Shown: piece after piece, positions 1 to 10,005 of the stretch
Position numbering within the stretch: the stretch's first letter is position 1
How the letters are laid out: every line of letters begins with the position of its first letter
Notes under the pieces: model-generated
The model's database searches: none
What the model was told of the DNA's origin: nothing
Seen by the model: only the letters and a program-made list of their open reading frames with translations
Assembly: GCA_900073065.1 (NCBI GenBank)
Contig: FJOG01000051.1
Coordinates: forward strand, 145,765 to 182,255
Reading direction: 5' to 3'
DNA from: Phialocephala subalpina
Lineage: Eukaryota; Ascomycota; Leotiomycetes; Helotiales; Mollisiaceae
Length of the DNA stretch: 36,491 nucleotides
Position numbers and translations under genes: made by a program

Positions 1-87
1 CTGACTTAGTGAGTCTTGACTAAAGAAACCAAAAACATATGTTTTTAGATCCTCAATCTCGAAATATCACTAGTATCCACACAACCT

Positions 88-1830
88 TCAGTGAGTTCCA
101 TCCATCTTCGTATTGATTGCTGTGAACGGTGTTTGAACCTTTGTATTCTCGTATTCTTCCCGCACTTTAGGAGTAATGCTTGACATATCACAGAGATCTT
201 TGCGTTCGTTAAGGTCAGAAGTCGGAACTTAACTCCCGTGAATCCTAGCACAGAGACGGAACGGCAGCTCGATAATGGCAATTGGACTTTCTTCGATTTT
301 CGCAGTGTTTAGAATTAGAATGGATGATAGTTTAATATCGTGGCGGTTGGCGACGGTGATTAGCTACCCGTTACTTTTAGGAGCTAAATTAGAGGTGCTT
401 TATTAGCTTTGATCCTAAAGATCTATTAATGTAACGAAAATAAAATAAAAACGCGTAGAGGGAAAGAGCTCTGTATTGTTAGGTGTTCTTAGCACAAAGG
501 CCACTTCGTTAATGGCAATATCCGACCCCGTATACTAATGTTTATAGGTTCCTTTCCCAATATCGCCATCAGCAATAGAATTGAAAGAACCTCCAATAAT
601 AGCCTTCTCGCGGCCTAGAGTTGTATTTGTTATAATTAAAAAGATTTTATTATATAGTTTCGTAGAGAAACGGTCATTAATTTTCGGTATTTTACCCTGG
701 ATCGGGATAAGTTCCGTGGGCTCTATAGAGAAATCGGTTGCCTTAGGGTCGAGCTTCCACCGCACGTAGTAACTGTGAACTTACTATAGGTTGACTTTGG
801 GGTCCCCGTTCAAGGGGGGGGGGGGACCAGAACTATATCTCCCAGTAAATATCTATTCTCGAAGTCCTATCTGTGTCTATTATTGAATATACCAAGTTCC
901 CATGAGCTAAAGGCGCATTTAAGTAAACACATCCATCCTCGCCATCAAATGCGTTTTTAACGTGTCCGAAAAAGGCATTCTTATTATAAAACTAGCGAAT
1001 ATCCTCAGGCTTGGGGTTTCGCCTTAGTAGGATACCGAACGCGATAGGCTTATTTGGGTTCCACGCGAAATGCTTGTGGCCTTTCTCTAGCATTTCAATT
1101 AAAGCAATTTCTAAGGGATTAAAGCAAAAGACAATCTATTTATTTATCGCATTTATATCATGCATATTGTCGCTATATAGGGCGTTGATCCAATATTTTT
1201 CCAGCTTTTTATTATTTTTATCGAAGAGGAAATAAGCGACTTCAATTGTAGAATTACTTTTTGTTTAGTAACTTATAGTAATTATTTCGCCGGTATTAAA
1301 ATTAATCTTCGAGTGTATTATATATATTGGCGAAGTATACTATCCGTGAAAGTCATAGTATCCTTTGGTTTCCAAGGTATTTAAATCGAGAGCATAAAGT
1401 GGCGAATCTTCTTTTAATGCTAGAAACTGCTTCTCGAAGTAAATAACGTGCGTGTTTATAGTAGAGTGGATTTTATACTTTATATACGAATCGTTGGTAT
1501 AGTGGTTTCGATATTTACTAAACACTAATTAACGAGTTACACGTTCGATATAGAATTTTAAAGTGCGAATATATCGAGATTTGAAATCCGCGTAGTCGTT
1601 ATAAATGCAAAGCGTATTAATATATCCGTTACTATTAATAAATATATTGTCGTCGTAAAGCAAAGCCTAAGGAGCATTAAATATAATACGATAATAAGTC
1701 CTATTAATCTCCTTTGGAATATTACCTCGAATTATATAATTATAAACTTCGACTTCGAACTTATAGAGTTCCTCGGAGCTAGCGAAGAAGCCGTTTTGGG
1801 GAAAGCGTACCTTCGAAGACACTTGAAGAT
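88..1830 (-). pseudogene. RIP-degraded carotenoid oxygenase (carotenoid/stilbene cleavage dioxygenase family)
   Basis: Reading the minus strand across several frames recovers almost a whole carotenoid oxygenase of about 580 codons. It starts near FPQNGFFASSEELYKFEVEV (about 1815) and passes through GNIPKEINRTYYRI, KYRNHYTNDSYIKYKI, FLALKEDSPLYALDLNTLET and IHSKINFNTGEIITISY. It continues with KHFAWNPNKPIAFGILLRR, FGHVKNAFDGEDGCVYLNAP, RWKLDPKATDFSIEPTELIP and AIIELPFRLCARIHGS, and stops at 88-90. The family binds non-haem iron through four histidines, and candidates remain in IHSK, NMHD, GHVKNA and IHGS. In-frame stops where Gln or Trp is expected, frame breaks, a run of G near 810 and heavy AT bias show it is dead. 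Active members cleave carotenoid or stilbene double bonds. RIP normally needs a duplicated copy, so a paralogue probably existed elsewhere. Family assignment is firm; substrate is unknown. Confidence 0.85.
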
Positions 1831-3379
1831 CTTACTTACATTACTCTAATGATTTCATGGTGAGACGGTTTTATATATAAAATATTGCACAAAGAGTTGA
1901 AAAATTGCTAGTATTTGTATTGTTTGATAAAAATTATTGTAGGCTGTTTATATTGATAGATTTCCGGTATACGGCTTAATTTCGATAAAGAAACGGCTCG
2001 AGTTTTGCCATTTGTCCTTAATTGCCGCGACTCGGGTTCCGCTGCTCGTCTTTAACTCCCGCGGCCCGGTCTTCGAACTCCGTACCTATAGCACGAGTTT
2101 ATAGAAGCAATTTCTAGAATGCCAATATATTCCAAAAAGCGTCTTAAATAGAAGTTCTCCTTTTTTTTACTCGTTCATTACAATTTCTCGATTTAGCGAC
2201 TAATTAATTGAATTATAAAACGTAAAGAATATATTTTTAAGCGAGATAATTAAAATCGGCCAATTTTATTTGATGTATATTTCACTAAGAGTATTCTTAA
2301 TTCAAAGCATAGAAAAACGAGCCTTATTAATATATTCTTATTTAGAATTAAACTTTTTACATTTTCTAATAATAAGTATTATTATAATAATCGCGCTCTA
2401 TGGAGGGGGTTAAACTATCGGATCAAAGGATATAATTCTATAGCCTCAAGTTAAGAAACTTGTCCAGGACTTTGGCTTCATTATTATCGCATTAAACTAT
2501 TGCTTTTGTCTTATAATATCCGCGTATAATAGTTTTTTTATTAATGTAAAGGATACTTACTATTAATCGCAAACGGAATTACTTAATTTACTGAATAATA
2601 AAAAGAATTTGAATGTAGATCCTCGAAGAATAATTGCTTTAAGCTATTTAAACGAAGTTATTTTTACTTTTCTTTTAGTATATTAATATTTTTTAATATA
2701 CTAATAGAACTTAATACTAACATTTTAAGGCTACTATATTTAATTCGCCTCTGGCAATTCTTGACTTCTATAGCCCGAAATTCTTTTCTTCTGATTTTTG
2801 GTTTCGCTATTGCCAGCGTTAGCGCATTTTCTATACTTCGAAGAAACATTTATCTCCCAAATATATAATGAAACCCTACCGAGTTTTACTGTTATATTAC
2901 TCGAGGGAGGCTTCCCAGATGGCGAGATATTTAGTTTGGACTTCTTCTAAACTCGCAACGTATAGTTTTTTACTGCCTTTAAATATAAATATTATTTATA
3001 ATTTGTCGTTCGAAATAAACTATACGATCGAGTCGACTTATCCAAACTGTTTTCAAAGAATTTCCCGCTAATTTACTTTATTTATAGAACAATTGATAAT
3101 CTCGTAGATTTCAAATTTTCCGAGAATACATTTTATAGTTTAAGCGGATATAGTATTGAGAGCAAATTAGTAGCGGTTTTTGATAAGAGATATGGATTCG
3201 ATATAAAGCTCGATTAAAACAACTTTCTTTTTTTACAAATCTTGATTAGTCTTGAATTCTTTGCAAATTACGTTTAAGCGAAGTATTTGTAGTATATTTA
3301 CTTTTAAATACATATGCAAAATATATTGCTTCGATATTAATACGATATACATGTTTAGACTTTTAGTATTATACTCTTC
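1831..3379. other. AT-rich RIP-degraded stretch, no gene identified
   Basis: This stretch between the two oxygenase relics has stops in all frames and strong AT bias, with a short GC-richer patch near 1985-2090. Minus-strand fragments at 2660-2935 (for example YRKCANAGNSETKNQKKR) look protein-like. They could be a decayed binuclear zinc-cluster regulator, but too few cysteines survive to claim it. I see no intact gene, RNA gene or recognisable transposon ends. Confidence 0.5.
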
Positions 3380-4158
3380 TTGCCCCCTTTGTACACTTTC
3401 AGAGGTGTTCTAAGTACGGCTGCTTTTATTTGCAAAGCATTAAAGCGTGTGAAGTATCACGCTTGACAAACGGTTCTAATATAATACTAGAAAGTCTTAT
3501 CTAATTTTGCATATTAGTATGAGATGACGCTTATAAGTGCATCAAAGGCGGGCAAACCTACGACTTGAAGGCCTTAATGCTCCCTTTATTTCTCCCTCGT
3601 CATCTATTCCCCGAAATCCTCGATTTAGCGAGTAATATTATCGCCGAAAAGTTCTTAGATAATATAACGCATATTGCCTTCGAACCCTATTGCAAAAACC
3701 ACGACATCTGCTTTCAATTTTGTTCTGTCGCTGAACACTAGGCCATCGGGAGTGTAGTACACTAGAAGAGTATCCGATTTCACCTTAATCTAGTTGGATT
3801 TATAAGGTTAGTAATAATCCTTTTCTAAGAGAAGCTGCTGGAAAACAATTTTTTTGACATACCGCGCCCTTTGAAATCTTGACTGAAGCTCCCACATCCA
3901 TATAATGTCCCCCAAATCTCTCACAGAGTTGGAAATTATGTCTTCGTAGCGCTTCGTCTTAAATCCAGCTCTTTTTAGAGTATCATATCTCTCCGTGTCT
4001 TTCTTAGCCGTGGGGTGTAGAATGGCTTGGTCTGTGGTCCTACTGATACTAAGAGGATATGTCGAAGCCAGTTTGTCTGCAAGTTCGGTTGGAACTGATT
4101 CATTATACAATACTTTATTTCTTAGTATTTGTGTTACCACTTTAATCTCAGACGACAA
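3380..4158 (-). pseudogene. RIP-degraded FAD-dependent monooxygenase (FMO-like), C-terminal half
   Basis: The first 116 codons (4158 to 3808) are open and resemble the middle of fungal flavin-containing monooxygenase-like proteins, with VPTELADKLASTYPLSISR and ERYDTLKRAGFKTKRYEDI. Continuing the strand in shifted frames gives IKVKSDTLLVYYTPDGLVFS, then ADVVVFAIGFEGNMR, which corresponds to the ATGF-type motif before the C-terminal domain. Degraded C-terminal pieces ending near 3380 follow. The N-terminal FAD and NADPH Rossmann segments are absent upstream of 4158, so the gene is truncated at its 5' end as well as full of stops. Such enzymes oxygenate small molecules using NADPH and FAD. Its orientation matches the carotenoid oxygenase relic. 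The 4159-4368 stretch beyond it holds nothing I recognise. Confidence 0.75.
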
Positions 4159-4368
4159 GTGAGCCCACCAAAGTCCATTTCCGTCTTTGGATCTGGGCAG
4201 TCGCTGCTCTAACCTGAGCTGAGCCCTGAGTCCTCAGCACGCTAATAAGTCAGCTGGATTATGCTCAGGGGTCCTCTGCTGGCCCCCTTGTGAATCGACT
4301 ACAATTTCCATGTCATTTATATATAGATGCTGTGACGGTGTCCTTTCTCGCTCCCTTGTCACTATTTA

Positions 4369-4746
4369 TCAAGGGTCCTTAGGGAACCGATTTGGATCAC
4401 CAACATCGTCACCATCCCACGCCCCAGGACAGCTCAACCCCAAGACACCATTGGAGAAGAAAAGCTTCTTCCCCGCCAAATCCCAAGACACCCTAAGCAA
4501 AAGATGTCGCAGGATCTTCGTAGGCTTCGTATTTTTGACCTTCTCATCCAGTTCCGGTGGCAGAGCCGCGCGGATCATAGATATATTATCCTCCGGTCGC
4601 GGAAGCTGCGGGTTCTCGAGTATGCATCTGCAAAAGGGTTCCTCTACCGTTGTAGCTACCCCGAGAGCCCGGAGACTCGGTGCTGCTATAAGCACGGTGT
4701 CCACCTCCTTCTCTTTGTCTTCTTGTATCAATAGGTAAAGTGCCAC
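4369..4746 (-). pseudogene. HET-type protein, C-terminal fragment
   Basis: This is an open frame of 125 codons in normal-GC DNA next to the RIP block. Near its end it reads GKKLFFSNGVLGLSCPGAWD followed by GDDV. That resembles the C-terminal pattern of fungal HET proteins (a phrase like F-x-T/S-N-G-x-x-G-L-G-P followed by G-D-x-V), after which the protein should continue with a short beta-rich tail. Here it runs into unrelated residues and a stop. The upstream HET domain is missing. It could be the far 3' end of the HET gene found at 9.3-12.2 kb on the same strand, displaced by rearrangement, but that is speculation. An overlapping plus-strand frame looks like its shadow. Confidence 0.45.
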
Positions 4747-6160
4747 TCTTCGAATATTAAAGCAAGGGTAGTGTATCGGTCGTTGGATGTCGGTTTAATA
4801 GAGTTTAAGCGGTGGGTAAAAGACTACATTAATAACTGTTCTACCTCACAGCTACACCTATGTAAGTACGGCCTTAACTCAATTTTAGCAGCAGACGAAG
4901 CCTATAGCTAGCCTCCTTAGAGACTGCGTTCTCCTTCTTTCCATTCCAGCGCTATATAGGCAGGAGAGCCGTCCTCGCTGTGTCGTGGTGTCGGTGAAAT
5001 TTTTTCTCAACCCTATAGTACTAACTCCAAATCCCTCCCACAACCACCATTGCGACTCTGATCATGGCATAAGCTAAGCTTATAGTAGAATTTTGCTCTC
5101 TGAATAGAATAATCCATTTAGACTCCCCAGTAGGCACCACGGGGAGGTGTGAGTTCGACTTTGCCTGCCAAGTCGAAATCAGTATCAGTTTGAAAGTTCA
5201 ATAAATTATCTTTGGCCCCATAGGTTCTGCGCGCTAGCACCATTATAGCTTAAGGCTTGCATGAGCTTATATCTCCCTGCTCGGGGAAATCTGCACGTGA
5301 ATTTATAATTCCACCTAGGGATTTTCTGACATTGCCTGCCGAGCATCGGCGGTATATTAATTCACGTGAGAGTAAATATCTTCTGCCTGAAGGTGGACTC
5401 GGTACCGTAGAACTTTCTAGCAGTATAGTTCTGAATAGCATCTTTTCTTTGTGCTTTCTTCCAAGCCTGACTTTACTCCACCCAACATTGCCGCCGCACC
5501 ATCTGTACAACTATTAACAGGGCATAGTTTTCATTGGCAACTTTGTGGCTTGCATAGTTCTTATTGGTAATTATGGCTTTGGAAAGATGACCGTTTCTGG
5601 TGACCTACTTATGATGACACAGGATTGAATTGCCGGTATACCTAATGCTGGCAAAGTACTATCTTACTCTGATCGGCAACTCTTAATCTGCGTTCTCAAC
5701 ACTCAACTTATAATGGCACAGATTGAACAGCAATTGCCAGTCAGGGCTCTAGTGTACCCCCGGCTCTAGAAGCGGTTATCCCAGAGGCAACTATGAGTAG
5801 CCCTAATGTCAACTACTTCCAAAAGAGGAAGGAGTAAAGATATTAAAAGTGATAAACCAGAATTAGGCTTAATTTTCTTATAGTATTGCCACTTTACTCT
5901 GCTCTTTTCCAGAGGTCTTTACAAGATTTTCCAAGCGACTTGAATAGTTCTAAACAAGCAAGTAAATGTCGTTGTTGAAGTCACTACCAACTTGATATCA
6001 GAAATCCTATTACTTAAAGATAAAGATAGTCTCTTCTCTCCACGAGCTTAATGCCTTAAGCTAGAGTCTCATTGGAACCGGATAGAAAGGTGAAAGTCTC
6101 AGCAATCGATATCTCGAGGAAGTCTTCATTCAACTTGTATCGCGCTGCAACAACACGATA
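4747..6160. other. Intergenic stretch without a convincing gene
   Basis: GC content is near normal but coding signal is weak. Two 86-codon frames lie on opposite strands over almost the same bases (about 5250-5517), and neither resembles a known family, so at most one could be real and probably none is. A pair of CACGTGA words sits in inverted orientation near 5296 and 5362. I see no transposon ends or RNA genes. Confidence 0.45.
5522..5580. repeat. Imperfect tandem duplication of about 30 bp
   Basis: The word starting GCATAGTTTTCATTGGCAAC at 5522 is followed directly by a diverged copy starting GCATAGTTCTTATTGGTAA at 5552. Most differences are C/T transitions. Confidence 0.6.
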
Positions 6161-7664
6161 TTACTGCAAGAGATGCCTAGTGTCGTCGATTGTTTGCAAT
6201 ATGCGATCGTTCTTATCCGTTATCTTATTCCACACCGTTTCCGTCAATACAGAGCTCGAGCCCATTCTCACTGAAATGCCATCACACACTCTCATTTTGT
6301 CCGCAAGTTGCTCCCACACCTGCGACGAAAGAATAGTGATCATCAGCATATACATCGATGATATCGTTGGTGATACCGGAGTATTAATATCCACTTGCAC
6401 TGGTGGCAAGGTAATAGAGCCTACTTGTAGCTGCGGGAGGATGATGGCCCAGTCCTTATCCCCCCGAGGAGCGAGCGAGTGCTCGATACAGGCTTGCATC
6501 ATCTTGAAAAGGGATACATAGATTTCTGTGAGACGGCAATGACAAGACATGATCATGAATATCGTCGCTTCATCCAGGGGCGAAAAGGGTCTGGTGGGTT
6601 CTTCCATGCCAGCAGAGTGAACTGTCTTTGAGAGACGCTGACTATACGCGAAGAATGGAAGCGTCGATTCAGCGTTTGATTCTGTTTGGATTGTTGATGA
6701 AGGCGATACGTTGAGCTGGTCCGCCTCATGAGAGAGACATGTAAAAATGTTGAGGAACTCGGTGGTCAGGCGAAACAGCTCGTCGAGGGCAAACATCTTT
6801 GATTTTCGTGTGCCAATTCTAACGGAATCGCTTCCTGCTTTGAAGGGAAATGGGAGTTTAAGACTGCATTCATACAGCGCCACGTCGAGGTTCGCTAACA
6901 TCTGAACGATAGATGGAGGAGTGAGATCTAAGGGGTCCACTGTGTCTTGATCGTTGATTCTCATGCAAGGTTCTAACGTAGCAGGCGAATAAAAGTTGTC
7001 CGCGCTTGCAACATTGTCATGGACAGGTGGAAGATCCAAATTGGCAGAGCCTTCAAAAGCTAGTAGATGGTTTACACTGCTCTCCACTCCGAAAAATGTA
7101 GCCCAGCGCATCTCTCCCTTGTCAATGTAATCTGGTATGGAATAGTAAGGATTTGTTTGCGTGGCTACCATAACACGTTAATCCTTAAGTAAAATTGGTT
7201 CGCAAAATATGGGGCTAACTGACCACGTCTTGCATCTGGGTGTGTGCTCGCCTTCGGAGGGGGAAGCCAGTCGAGCTCACTTACACCAGCGATGGTTGTA
7301 TCCGAATGTTGGACCGGCGTGGGCATAGATGTAGGTACGGGAGAGGATCCTCTAAGGTAATCTCAACAGCAAGCTGATCTGGAAGCTTCAATGACGATCG
7401 AGCTGCACGAGGACCAAATCGACATGACGTTTTCAGTCTGAAACATCGCTCACAGCTGCTGGCCTGTCCTGCTCTCCTAATACACTTGAGTTTCTGTACG
7501 TGGCAGCGATTACAGGCTGAGCGAGTCTTTCCCGGAGCGTTGACACTGGATTCACCTCGGGATGACTCAGATGGAATTCCTGATGCCGACGCCGAAGCTG
7601 CAGGCGGGTACGTGAAGAGATCCATACCCAGTGTAAGATAGGATAGGATTGCGATGCTGTGCAT
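6161..7664 (-). CDS. AflR-like Zn2Cys6 transcription factor, two main exons
   Basis: Exon 1 (7664 to about 7285; the likelier start is the ATG at 7625-7623, giving MDLFTYPPA) encodes a GAL4-type zinc cluster. CNRCHVQKLKC and CERCFRLKTSC are spaced C-x2-C-x6-C-x9-C-x2-C-x6-C. Exon 2 (about 7160 to 6161) carries the conserved block of AflR-type regulators of secondary metabolism, with MFALDELFRLTTEFLNIFTC, EATIFMIMSCHCRLTEIY and QVGSITLPPVQVD. The protein would act in the nucleus, binding CGG-type half sites. The intron starts at a clear GTAAGT just after the CTGGT of exon 1, but one intron from there to the best acceptor before exon 2 does not keep frame (see findings). The gene is divergent from the dehydrogenase at 7944. 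That layout and the AflR-like type point to a pathway-specific regulator. No RIP-type stops are seen. Confidence 0.8.
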
Positions 7665-7943
7665 GTATAGAAGAGAAGAAGGCGATGAAAAGGCTCAATG
7701 AGAACCTATGGTGCTTAAGCAAAGCTAATGCGCGGTCGGTGTTTCTCTGCACGAATCCTGTACGCTCGGCGTTTGAAGTGGGGCACGAGGCGTTGATTAT
7801 CCGCACCTGCATTCTGGGCCTCACACTGCGGTGCCTTCACGAACCCGAACCTCACAGAGATTTGTTTTCATATACAACTAACCGCCCTCTCCCAAAGTGA
7901 AAATGGAGATGTATCCCAAGATATCACTCAACTACCAGCAACA
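7665..7943. promoter_or_regulatory. Shared upstream region of the divergent regulator/dehydrogenase pair
   Basis: About 280-320 bp separate the two divergent starts, so both promoters must lie here. I see no clear TATA box and no single convincing operator. The role is inferred only from gene layout. Confidence 0.4.
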
Positions 7944-8943
7944 ATGGTTTCCCTTTCTCAAATCCAAGCTTCCAATGCCCTCATTCCGTCCACTTTCCCT
8001 ACCCGCCTCGTGGCCCTCTTCGTAGGAGGCACCAGTGGAATCGGCGAAATAACACTCAAGAAATTCGCGCAATATTCGAATCAACCTCGTGCATATTTCG
8101 TCGGCCGTTCTCAAGATGCTGCAGAGCGTATTGTGGCCGAGTGCAAGGCGGTCAATCCGGGCGGCGAGTTCATCTTCGTGAAAGCGGATGTGAGCTTGAT
8201 CCGCGTTGTTGATGAAGTGTGCAAGGAGATCAAGGCGAAGGAGAATGTCTTGAATCTTCTGTTCTTGAGCCAAGGTGTCATGAGTATGGATCGTAGTAGT
8301 ATGATATCACTTCTAACTTCCAATGCTTGAGTAATACCTAGAGCGCTGCTAACTTTGAGGCATAGAAACATCTGAGCATGTCCATCTCCTGGCCGCATTG
8401 AACTATTACTCCCGCCTCCGTTTCATTACGAACCTGCTCCCACTTCTCCAGAACGCCCCTGCCCTCCGCCGCATCGTGACTGTAGGAGGCGGCGGAAAGG
8501 AAGGTCCTCTCGACATCACCGATTTCCCCGCCTTACGTGTCCCACTTCCTCAACTCCGCAACCACCTCACCACTTTGATAACTCTCGGTATCGAGGCTGT
8601 AGCAAAGACAGCCTCGACTGTCAGTTTCATCCATGACTATCCCGGCACCGTGAACACGGGGCTGTATCGCGATATGGATGCCCCGCCTTTTGATACGTCG
8701 CTCAGTGTGCCGATTGAGGAGTGTGGCGAAAGACATTTGTACTTGGCCTCGAGTGCCCGGTTTCCATCTAGAGAGGGGGAGAGCACAGCGGTGAGGTTGG
8801 GTGATGGTGTTCAGGTGGCGGTGGGGACGACGGGGGAGATTGGGACGGGTGTTTACTCGGTGGGAGAAATGTGTGAGACTGCGTCGAGTGAGGTGGTAGA
8901 GGAACACGGGGCTGTATCGCGATATGGATGCCCCGCCTTTTGA
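7944..8943 (+). pseudogene. Short-chain dehydrogenase/reductase, C-terminally broken by a tandem duplication
   Basis: Exon 1 (7944-8292) has the NAD(P)-binding glycine motif VALFVGGTSGIGEITLKKF, then LNLLFLSQGVMSMD. A phase-1 intron (8293-8365, branch CTAAC, acceptor CATAG) leads to exon 2 from 8366. It reads TSEHVHLLAALNYYSRLRF, LPLLQNAPALRRIVTVGGGG, ASTVSFIHDYPGTVNTGLYR and PIEECGERHLYLASSARFPS. This is the fungal reductase subfamily that pairs with secondary-metabolism regulators. After LYRDMDAPPFDTS it seems to lack about 15-20 residues of the usual linker. The 250-bp duplication beginning at 8652 shifts the frame, so the protein runs out at 8943. The usual C-terminal helix is not found in the second copy either. 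Probably inactive; a truncated product is possible. Confidence 0.75.
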
Positions 8944-9151
8944 TACGTCGCTCAGTGTGCCGATTGAGGAGTGTGGCGAAAGACATTTGTACTTGGCCTC
9001 GAGTGCCCGGTTTCCATCTAGAGAGGGGGAGAGCACAGCGGTGAGGTTGGGTGATGGTGTTCAGGTGGCGGTGGGGACGACGGGGGAGATTGGGACGGGT
9101 GTTTACTCGGTGGGAGAAATGTGTGAGACTGCGTCGAGTGAGGTGGTAGAG
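8652..9151. repeat. Perfect 250-bp tandem duplication inside the dehydrogenase
   Basis: Bases 8652-8901 and 8902-9151 are identical by eye, both beginning GAACACGGGGCTGTATCGCG. The period of 250 is not a multiple of three, so the repeat changes the reading frame of the dehydrogenase. Identity implies a very recent event or an assembly artefact. Confidence 0.92.
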
Positions 9152-9836
9152 GGGGCAGTAGGAGCGCCACTGGCTATGAGCCGATTTTGCAATTGCGCTG
9201 TATCGCACCTACATGTACCTACCTGCGAGGTGATGTTGGTACTAGAATGTTCTACGCGATTATGTTAATTATTAGGCAGAAACTTATTCACGTGAAAGAA
9301 AGGTTCTTCCGATCTTCAGCGACGTTAGCAAATGCTGGTGGTGGAAAAATAAAACCCACGTGCACTCTGTGATCATTCTTTTTTTTGGCTCGAGTGTTGC
9401 AAGTTGGGGCTCATTTTTTGCCACAGATTCCACTCTAGAAGCGATCAGTAATTTATTGATCTCGCCCCCTTCTCTTGGTACCAATACTACAGTACACGTA
9501 CCATCGCCAACTACCGCGTCATAGCACCTCTCTGGTGTGAGGTCACGGCCTCTCATCGTCATTAAATGCATGCCTTTCCGAACATACTGGGTAGCTACTC
9601 GTTTTGCCTCAGAAGGATGCCTTCTTGCAACCTGCTCAGGAAACAGAGGTCCAAACCTCAAGTTTCTGAGGTATTCCGTTCGGTATCGATCGAAATAGAT
9701 GCAAATAGCATCGATCCATATCGTGCGGATTCTATCGACCCTCAAGAATGGCAAAGCCGTGGCGAGATTGCTGGTGACGTGAAGCTCTAAGCCGTTGATT
9801 GAGATGACTCGTCGATCTTTTCCGTCGCCCCACATA

Positions 9837-9881
9837 ACTGAGATCCACTCTCCGTGCACACCCACAGCGAATATACACCCC
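9837..9881. repeat. Left terminal inverted repeat of the Fot1/pogo element
   Basis: Starts directly after TA at 9835-9836 and matches the reverse complement of 12041-12085 for the first 22-24 bases with one or two transitions, then less well. Confidence 0.85.
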
Positions 9882-10005
9882 AAAAAAATGTCACCACCTA
9901 GCTTCTAAAAATGACCATTTAATAACCACACAAGCTAGAACGTAAAAAATGTATTTCTATTGTCGCAATACTTAGGAGATTCATTTGGATTAATCTAAAA
10001 TCTAT

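Noticed and set aside
5250..5517. Two 86-codon frames on opposite strands
   Set aside because: They overlap almost fully and neither shows motifs or splice support.
8533..9208. Long minus-strand frames opposite the dehydrogenase
   Set aside because: They are antisense shadows, doubled by the 250-bp repeat.
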